A stretch of 64,000 nt of DNA from Fidelibacterota bacterium (GTDB lineage: Bacteria; Fidelibacterota; Marinisomatia; Marinisomatales; Marinisomataceae), in NCBI GenBank assembly GCA_019650355.1, contig BOWX01000001.1, forward strand, positions 254,234 through 318,233, read 5' to 3'. Positions 56,770 through 64,000 of the stretch are shown here, in pieces. The notes under the pieces were generated by a model. The model was not told where the DNA came from. It was given only the letters and a program-made list of their open reading frames with translations, and did no database searches. Positions within the stretch are counted from its first letter, which is position 1. Every line of letters starts with the position of its first letter. A program made the position numbers and the translations under genes.

Positions 56770-57567
56770 GTGGAGCCAAAAATGGATAAAGCAAAACAAA
56801 AATTTTTTAACGACTACCTTGAAGTAATAACCTTCTTTATTTTTATTTTAATTTTACTGGTGATTTACATTCCTAGTTTAATTTGGAAAGAAGAAGATAT
56901 GTATAAAGAAGAAAGTCGTTTTCGAATGCAGACTGTCTACAATGTTGAAAATTTTCATAATATCCTAACTGGAGCTTATGAAACAGATGGAAAGAAGGCA
57001 GTTACTTTGGTAAATGCTGTGAGGGATTCAGTAATGGCCGATTCAACTTTTTTAGGAGAACAGATTGTTAAACTAAATGGCGAAGAATTTTTAGTTGACG
57101 TTCCTAAAGGTTTTGATGTTGAATACGACACAACTTTTGGGTTAAGAAGAATTTCTAAAGAAACTATTGTTGACACCACCGTTACAGTACTAATGATGTC
57201 CGAGGAAACCGGAATGGAAGATACAGTTTATGTTCAAAAGAAAAATTTATTTGACGTTCAACAAGATCCAATGTTTTTGGGGATAGTTGAAGAAACAACT
57301 TTTGAAAGAGTAGAAACTGTTTCTTATTTTGATAGAAGATTTAGAAAAGAAACTGATCCATACAATTTTGCATTTTTACCAGATGATACGCAGTTTTTCT
57401 GTCCTTTGACAGGTGAACCATACATTATTGAAATAAATGATGAAGGAAATTCTGTTAGAGTTTCTAGTCCTATACGTTCATATCGTGATAATAGATATGG
57501 TTTTTTTGCACTTAAAACAAGAAGTCATGGTTATATCATTGACGGATCACGTAGTTGGGATAATTAG
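56770..57567 (+). CDS. Hypothetical membrane-anchored protein with C-terminal CPLTGEPY motif
   Basis: 265 aa; one N-terminal TM. Confidence 0.55.
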   Translation: MEPKMDKAKQKFFNDYLEVITFFIFILILLVIYIPSLIWKEEDMYKEESRFRMQTVYNVENFHNILTGAYETDGKKAVTLVNAVRDSVMADSTFLGEQIVKLNGEEFLVDVPKGFDVEYDTTFGLRRISKETIVDTTVTVLMMSEETGMEDTVYVQKKNLFDVQQDPMFLGIVEETTFERVETVSYFDRRFRKETDPYNFAFLPDDTQFFCPLTGEPYIIEINDEGNSVRVSSPIRSYRDNRYGFFALKTRSHGYIIDGSRSWDN

Positions 57568-57571
57568 TTGA

Positions 57572-58962
57572 TTGATTTACTTTCTATTAGATAATAAATC
57601 TCTATCTGTATTTACAGAATCATCCACTAAACAGAATCTATCACTCGCATCTAAAGCTAAGTTACATTTAAGTATTTCAAATACATTAAATGATTCAAAA
57701 AAACTCAATTCTATCATTGCCAGAGCATTAGATGAAATCAGCGAAGAAATTAATTTAACAAATAATTTAGCTTCTATTATTATTGATGATTCTATTCTTT
57801 CTCACTCCATAGTTATTAGATCAAAAAAATATGATAATATTGATCACCAAATCAAAGAAGAAAGCGAGTTGAAATGGGGAGATAATACTACCAATTACTT
57901 TTTTGTTTCTGAAGAAAAAAAGACCCCAAAAAATATATTTCATTCAGTTGCAATACATCATTTATTGAGGGAAAAAATAAAACTAAATTTTAACAATTTT
58001 GGTTTAAGTGTAAAATACATGGTTCCCTTATCATCAATTTTAACTGTCGGCTTAAAGCCTTCGCAATTTTCTGTAATAAAAAAAGGTAATAAATATCAAT
58101 TTTTTGGAAATACAAGAAAAGGTTTTATGTTTTTTAAATAAATTTTTCTGGAACAAAAAAAGTAGAAGAGAAAATTATTGGCTTATTGGATATACCAAAA
58201 ATAAAAAAGTCAGATTTAGTTAACCAAAATTTAAAGTTTATATTTTTTAACAAAACAAAAATTTTTGAGTATTTAGCAAATTATATTTTTAATAAAACTC
58301 CATTATTGAACTTTGCTGAGACCAATAATGCACAAATTGTATCTGGTCAATTCAATATTAAAACCCCTTCTTATTCTCCTTTACATAAAGAATTTAAATT
58401 TGATAATATAATTAAAAATTTATCATCTGGTTTTCTATCATTCTTGTTTCTTTTATTGATAGTTTCAATGTTTTCAAACTTTGATTTTTTAAGGATTGAA
58501 ACTTCTTCAAATTTCAATGAATCAAATATAGTATTTGAAGATATGGTTGAAGAAAAGTTATCACCCAATAACTCAATTTTAATGATTAAAAATTTATTAT
58601 TTTTAAAAGATAGATTTTCAGAAATAAATAGTTTTTTATTAACTGAGTCTGAATTTATTGTCAACGGCGATAGCGTTGAATTTGAGCAAATTAATTCATA
58701 TCCAGCTTTTTCAAAAAATAATATTAGTTTTAATGAACTACTAATTGTCTTATTCGAAGTTGAAAAGAACCTAAAATTTAAAGTCTTTGAATCGGAAGTT
58801 GATAAAAAACAAATCCAAAATGTAGTTTTAAAGTTCAACAGCTTTGAAAATTCCATAAATGCACTATCTATTATGATTGAGTATGAAAACCTATCTTTAA
58901 GAAAAGCATTTCTTGAAAATAATTCTAAAAGTATTCATCTATATATTTCAATAATAAAATGA
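57572..58962 (+). CDS. Hypothetical PilM/GspL-like bitopic protein (one frameshift at about 58141)
   Basis: The ORF 57572-58141 frame continues as INFSGTKKVEEKIIGLLDIPK..., then one TM (FLSFLFLLLIVSMFS) and an extracytoplasmic domain. Confidence 0.45.
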
Positions 58963-59468
58963 TGAAAATAAACTCTGGAATATTTAGAAATTCTAGTATT
59001 GAAACCTTAAAAAACTCCTCTTTTAGACCAACTACTTCAATATGTCGAAAAAGTTTTTTTGATACTATAGGCCCCTTAGAAAAAAAATCGTTTCTTGATA
59101 TATTTGCTGGTTCTGGAATAATGGGCTTTGAAGCTGCTAGTAGAGGCGCTAAAAATGTCACTTTTGTAGAATTGAACAAAAAATACTTAAATCAAATCAT
59201 TTCAAATTCTAAAAAATTTAAATATAATCAATTTTATTTTATGGCAAGAGATGCTCATAGATTCATTAAAAAATCAGAAAATTTTGATATAATTTTTGCT
59301 GATCCACCTTATGAACTTTATGAGTTAAATTTATTTGTCAAAAATGCTGTGAAAAAGCTTAATAAGGGGGGCATATTAGTTATTGAATGCTCTTCAAAGG
59401 AAACGCTTGAAGGATTCGATAAAATTGCTAAATTCGGGGATACAAACTTACTATATTGGAAAGTATGA
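58959..59468 (+). CDS. rsmD: 16S rRNA (guanine966-N2)-methyltransferase
   Basis: FLDIFAGSGIMGFEAASRGA; FDIIFADPPYE. Confidence 0.9.
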   Translation: MMKINSGIFRNSSIETLKNSSFRPTTSICRKSFFDTIGPLEKKSFLDIFAGSGIMGFEAASRGAKNVTFVELNKKYLNQIISNSKKFKYNQFYFMARDAHRFIKKSENFDIIFADPPYELYELNLFVKNAVKKLNKGGILVIECSSKETLEGFDKIAKFGDTNLLYWKV

Positions 59469-59950
59469 AAAGGATAATATATCCAGGAACATTTGACCCG
59501 ATTCATTATGGTCACATCGACATAGCTAGAAGAGCATCAAAGTTGTTTGATGAGGTATACATGTGCGTGTCAGATAATCAACATAAAAATCCACTCTTTT
59601 CACATGATGAAAGAGTTGAAATGATTGAAGAATGTACAAGTGATCTTGATAATGTATCAGCATATTCAAATCCAAATAATCTGGTTGTGAAGTTTGCACA
59701 AGATAAAGGAGCTATTGCTATAATTCGAGGTTTGAGGCATGTAAGTGACTTTGAGTTAGAGTTTCAAATGGCAAATGTTAATCATGGAATAAATTCTGAA
59801 GTTTCTACAATATTAATGGTTTCAAATGAAAAATTTCTACATTTAAATTCCAGTATTATTAGAGAATTAGCAGAATACAACACAGATTTATCAAAATTTG
59901 TGCCAAAAAATGTTGAAGAAAGGCTAATGGAAAAGCTAAAAGGTTTATAA
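59465..59950 (+). CDS. coaD: Phosphopantetheine adenylyltransferase
   Basis: [36 protein letters not shown]. Confidence 0.95.
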   Translation: MKRIIYPGTFDPIHYGHIDIARRASKLFDEVYMCVSDNQHKNPLFSHDERVEMIEECTSDLDNVSAYSNPNNLVVKFAQDKGAIAIIRGLRHVSDFELEFQMANVNHGINSEVSTILMVSNEKFLHLNSSIIRELAEYNTDLSKFVPKNVEERLMEKLKGL

Positions 59951-61207
59951 TGGCAGATAAAATTCAAATTAAAGATGGAAAGTTAATTGTTCCTGATCAA
60001 CCAATTATACCATTTATTGAAGGAGATGGTATTGGACCTGATATTTGGGCAGCAGCTCAACGAGTAATTGATGCAGCAGTTGAACATACTTATCACGGGG
60101 CTAGAAAAATTGAGTGGTTAGAAGTTCTTTGCGGTGAAAAATCCTACGATAAAAATGGTGAATGGCTTCCTGAAGAAACATTAGAAACTTTACGATCACA
60201 CTTAGTTGGAATTAAAGGTCCATTAACAACTCCAATTGGTGGAGGAATTCGTTCTTTAAATGTTGCATTGAGGAAAGAATTAGACTTATATGCATGTGTA
60301 AGACCTGTCAGATGGTTTAGAGGAACGCCTGCAGCTATTTTAAATCCTCAAAGAGTAGATTTTGTATTATTTAGAGAAAATACGGAAGATGTGTATGCTG
60401 GTATTGAATTTGAAAATGGTTCAGATGAAGCAGGAAAAATAATTGAATTAATGACTGAATTTGGTCAAAAAAAATTAGATTCCCTGAATCAAGCTCTTTT
60501 GGACTAAAACCTATTTCAAAGAAGGCTCTATTAGGTTATTTGATGCAGCTCTTAATTATGCTATTGATAATAACAGAAAATCAGTTACTATAGTTCATAA
60601 AGGCAATATTATGAAGTTTACGGAAGGTTATTTTAAAAAGTGGACGTATGCTCATGCAGAAGAACATTATGGAGATAAAGTGTTTACATGGGCACAATAT
60701 GATAGAATTCAAGAAGAAAAAGGAACTGAAGCAGCAAACACTGCTCAAAAAAAAGCTATTTTAGATGGAAAAATTATTATAAAAGATGTTATTGCTGATG
60801 CATTTCTTCAACAAATTTTACTACGACCAAATGAATATGACGTTATTGCAACTATGAATCTTAATGGTGATTATTTATCTGATTCTGCAGCAGCAGCAGT
60901 TGGGGGTATTGGAATAGCTCCAGGAGCAAATATTAATTACAAAACAGGACACGCCATTTTTGAAGCAACTCATGGAACTGCACCAAAATATGCTGGTTTA
61001 GACAAAGTAAATCCATCTTCAGTAATTCTTTCAGCTGTTATGATGCTGAACTATATGGGATGGAAAGAAGCTGCTAATTCCATTGAATATGCTTTAGAGA
61101 AAGCAATTTTTAATAAAAAAGTAACTTATGATTTTCATCGCTTAATGGATAATGCTACTTTATTAAAATGCTCTGAGTTTGGCGATGAAATTATCAGCAA
61201 ATTCTAA
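59950..61207 (+). CDS. icd: Isocitrate dehydrogenase, NADP type (frameshift at about 60500)
   Basis: [49 protein letters not shown]. Confidence 0.95.
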
Positions 61208-61213
61208 TAAGTC

Positions 61214-62188
61214 ATGTTTATCGATAATGCAAAAATTGAGCTGCAAGCAGGCAATGGTGGTGATGGCGCAGTAGCGTTTCGAAGAGAAAAATACATTGAT
61301 AAAGGCGGTCCCAACGGCGGAGACGGCGGTAGAGGTGGTAACATTATTTTTGAAACCAATCCCAACCTTCACACTTTACAGGATATTCGATACAAAAAAA
61401 TGTATAAGGCCAAAAATGGTCAAGCAGGTGGATCTAATAATCAAACCGGTAAATCAGGAGAGGACTTAATTATTCAAGTTCCTTGTGGAACTATTATAAA
61501 AAACATTGAAAACCAAACCATTATCAAAGACTTAATTAAAGAAAATGAATCATACATTATTTGTAATGGAGGAATTGGCGGAAAAGGAAATGTTCATTTT
61601 AAATCTGCAACTCAACAAACTCCAAGATTTTCTCAAGAAGGAACAAAAGGCGAATTTTTATCTGTCGAGCTTGAATTAAAAGTTTTAGCTGATGTTGGAT
61701 TGGTTGGATTACCAAATGCTGGAAAATCAACACTTTTGTCGGTGTTGACGACGGCAAAACCAAAAATAGCAGATTATCCATTTACAACATTGCAACCTCA
61801 TTTAGGAATAGTTAAATATGGAGAATATCAGTCTTTTGTGATGGCTGATATACCAGGATTAATTGAAGGTGCTAGTAAGGGAAAAGGATTAGGACATCAA
61901 TTTTTAAAACACATTGAAAGAAATAAAATTTTACTTTTCATGATTGATGTTGAAGAAAATAACCCCATTGATGTTTATAATCAATTGATGGATGAGCTTG
62001 TAGGGTTTAACAAGGACCTTCTTGAAAAAGATCGGTTAATTGTTAGAACAAAGATAGATACTGCATCAGAAGATGTTGTTGAAAGATGGAGTTCATTTCC
62101 AGAAGAATTCATCGATATTTCATCAGTTTCAAACAAAGGGTTAAATGTATTAAAAGATAAGCTTGTATCTTTTCTATCGGCTTCATAG
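61214..62188 (+). CDS. obgE: GTPase Obg/CgtA
   Basis: RREKYIDKGGPNGGDGGRGGN; GLPNAGKSTLLS; DIPGLIEGA. Confidence 0.96.
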   Translation: MFIDNAKIELQAGNGGDGAVAFRREKYIDKGGPNGGDGGRGGNIIFETNPNLHTLQDIRYKKMYKAKNGQAGGSNNQTGKSGEDLIIQVPCGTIIKNIENQTIIKDLIKENESYIICNGGIGGKGNVHFKSATQQTPRFSQEGTKGEFLSVELELKVLADVGLVGLPNAGKSTLLSVLTTAKPKIADYPFTTLQPHLGIVKYGEYQSFVMADIPGLIEGASKGKGLGHQFLKHIERNKILLFMIDVEENNPIDVYNQLMDELVGFNKDLLEKDRLIVRTKIDTASEDVVERWSSFPEEFIDISSVSNKGLNVLKDKLVSFLSAS

Positions 62189-62214
62189 TATTCCTAATGT
62201 AAATTTAAAGACTT

Positions 62215-62301
62215 GGAGAGGTGGCTGAGTGGCTGAAAGCGGCACCCTGCTAAGGTGTTATACTCGTAAGGGTATCGAGGGTTCGAATCCCTCTCTCTCC
62301 G
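62215..62301 (+). tRNA. tRNA-Ser (anticodon GCT)
   Basis: GGAGAGGTGGCTGAGTGGCTGAAAGCGGC; CACCCTGCTAAGGTG; long variable arm; GAGGGTTCGAATCCCTC TCTCTCCG. Confidence 0.95.
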
Positions 62302-62304
62302 CAT

Positions 62305-62559
62305 ATGAATTTTTCTTTTAAAAAAATTTTAATTTTTATATTGTCGTTTCCATTTCTGCTTTTAGTTTTAATAATTGGAGCACCATTTAGAATATTTAGT
62401 AAACTGCCTCCAGTTACAAGATCTATAATTCATAGTCCATACAGTTTTTGTGTTGAAACATTAAGTCTTATCGAAAATAAAATTGATTTAATTTTTAACA
62501 TCATTGCAATCATATTTATTTCTGTCTCAGTCTTTTATATTTTTCATCTCATTTTTTAA
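62305..62559 (+). CDS. Small membrane protein, unknown
   Basis: 84 aa, two hydrophobic segments, starts 4 nt after tRNA-Ser. Confidence 0.5.
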   Translation: MNFSFKKILIFILSFPFLLLVLIIGAPFRIFSKLPPVTRSIIHSPYSFCVETLSLIENKIDLIFNIIAIIFISVSVFYIFHLIF

Positions 62560-62568
62560 GGAGTTACT

Positions 62569-63120
62569 ATGGCATTAACATACTCATCAATGCTTGAATT
62601 AGGTTCAAAAATGCCTCATTTTGAGCTTAAAAATGTAATGGACGATAAAATGTATGCTTCAACTTCTTTTTTCAACAAAAAACCTTCATTAATTATGGTC
62701 ATTTGCAATCATTGTCCATATGTCATTCATTATCATGAGGAATTGAAGAAAATGAATAATGATTTTAAGGATAGAATAGATTTTGTGGCAATAAGCTCAA
62801 ATGATATCATTAATTATCCACAAGATGGACCAAAGCAAATGAAGCAGCTCTTTAAAGATTTAGGTTTATCTTTTCCATACTTGTTTGATGAAACTCAGAA
62901 TGTTGCTAGAGCTTTAAAAGCAGAATGTACTCCAGAATTTTATCTTTACAATAATAAAAATATGTTAGTTTACAGAGGAAGAATGGATAATTCATCTCCT
63001 GGAAATGATATTGAAATTACAGGGAATGACTTAAGAAGTGCTTGCACAAACTTGTTAAATGGAAGTACTATTTCTTCAAATCAACACCCTTCAATGGGAT
63101 GTAATATCAAGTGGAAATAA
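62569..63120 (+). CDS. Thioredoxin-family/peroxiredoxin-like protein
   Basis: SD AAGGAG; ICNHCPYVIHYHEEL; PEFYLYNNKNMLVYRGRMD. Confidence 0.85.
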   Translation: MALTYSSMLELGSKMPHFELKNVMDDKMYASTSFFNKKPSLIMVICNHCPYVIHYHEELKKMNNDFKDRIDFVAISSNDIINYPQDGPKQMKQLFKDLGLSFPYLFDETQNVARALKAECTPEFYLYNNKNMLVYRGRMDNSSPGNDIEITGNDLRSACTNLLNGSTISSNQHPSMGCNIKWK

Positions 63121-63123
63121 TTC

Positions 63124-63237
63124 CTATTTAAATCTGTCTAAGATACCTCTAATGATATCTCTAATAATTATTAGAATAATCGATAGAATGAACAGACCAA
63201 TTATAACAATTAATACTATTTCAAGACTTTCAAACAT
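63124..63237 (-). CDS. 37-aa single-TM small protein, MFESLEIVLIVIIGLFILSIILIIIRDIIRGILDRFK*
   Basis: ATG overlaps the TAA of the upstream amidase gene (TAATG); hydrophobic helix plus basic amphipathic tail. Confidence 0.55.
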   Translation of the reverse strand: MFESLEIVLIVIIGLFILSIILIIIRDIIRGILDRFK

Positions 63238-64000
63238 TATAGGTTTGGTGAAGGTTTAAATTGAATTAATTTTTCTGCAGCATAAGCAAACTCAATTAGT
63301 TTCTTATCATCCCATTTTGAACCAATAAAAGACATTCCAATTGGTAGGTTATCAACATATTCAAAAGGAATAGTCACATGAGGATAGCCTGCCATTGCTG
63401 CATAACTACCATTAACCCAAAATTTATATTCAGCAATTGCTTCATCGTCTCCACCTTCATGGTTGATTGCCCATGCAGGGCTCCAAGAAAGGCCAACCAA
63501 AGCTTCAATATCATATTCTTTAATAAAGCTATCAATTTCATCTCTTGTTTGTAAAACGCGTTCAAGAGCAAGTAAGTATTCTTCTTTTTGTGATGTTGTA
63601 TCATTACTGTCGTAAAAATGACTTTGATCAAAATGTTTTAAAACTTCCTCTTTATTATCTTCATTAAAAGCAATTAGCTCATCAAGTGTTTTAAATTCTG
63701 AATTCGAGCTAGCCAGATATTGTTCTAATCCAACTTTAAACTCATACAATAAAACAAGCAACTCTTCGGGACCAGGATATTCTCTGTTATCATCAATATC
63801 TATAACTGTTGCACCAGCTTCTTCAAGCATCATTCTAATTTTTTTAAGCATAAGCTTTCCATCAGAATTCATACTACCCGTCGGTAAAAGTCCAAATCTT
63901 TTTCCAGCAAGGCTTGAATCATTTAAGTCAGAGGTAAAATTAAAATTAAAATCATCAGGAATATTAAGTGTCGCCGGATCATTCAAATCAACACCAGAAA
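63237..64000 (-). CDS. Amidase-family protein, C-terminal part (runs off window)
   Basis: ALVGLSWSPAWAINHEGG, NGSYAAMAGYPHVTIPFEYVDNLPIGMSFIGSKWDDKKLIEFAYAAEKL. Confidence 0.85.
   Translation of the reverse strand, partial: SGVDLNDPATLNIPDDFNFNFTSDLNDSSLAGKRFGLLPTGSMNSDGKLMLKKIRMMLEEAGATVIDIDDNREYPGPEELLVLLYEFKVGLEQYLASSNSEFKTLDELIAFNEDNKEEVLKHFDQSHFYDSNDTTSQKEEYLLALERVLQTRDEIDSFIKEYDIEALVGLSWSPAWAINHEGGDDEAIAEYKFWVNGSYAAMAGYPHVTIPFEYVDNLPIGMSFIGSKWDDKKLIEFAYAAEKLIQFKPSPNL

Overview
AT-rich bacterial chromosomal window. Gene content and synteny resemble marine Bacteroidota/Marinimicrobia-type heterotrophs, but that is inference and no taxonomy search was possible. Main content, left to right: (1) a penicillin-acylase gene; (2) an almost complete aromatic amino-acid supercluster of about 14.7 kb: trpE-trpG-trpD-trpC-trpF-trpB-trpA, then chorismate mutase, class II DAHP synthase, aroA-aroE-aroC-aroK-aroB-aroQ, prephenate dehydratase-like and prephenate dehydrogenase genes; (3) a poorly resolved stretch with a tRNA-Ala and a diverged tandem gene pair (about 18.9-21.4 kb); (4) PPIase, aminotransferase, patatin and PepF genes; (5) tRNA-Gly abutted by a truncated tyrosine-recombinase gene; (6) smpB-tyrS-trxA-trxB; (7) mreBCD-mrdA-rodA; (8) envelope, TPR and TRAP-transporter genes; (9) ftsEX-grpE-dnaJ, rsmD-coaD-icd-obg and tRNA-Ser. 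Many ORFs are broken by isolated frameshifts, concentrated at 8.1-12.8 kb and 18.9-22 kb. These look like consensus indel errors rather than biology. The most interesting signal is a pair of matching ribosome-mediated attenuators that the ORF track does not show. One lies upstream of trpE (leader peptide MKNNSKTWKWYFQVGGSVL*, Trp codons). The other lies upstream of the chorismate mutase/DAHP synthase operon (leader peptide MKNFNNYYFYFRCRGTIGA*, Tyr/Phe codons). Each is followed by a candidate antiterminator and an intrinsic terminator. In both, the leader start codon sits exactly 6 nt after a TAATAT -10-like box with no Shine-Dalgarno, which suggests leaderless leader peptides of common origin.
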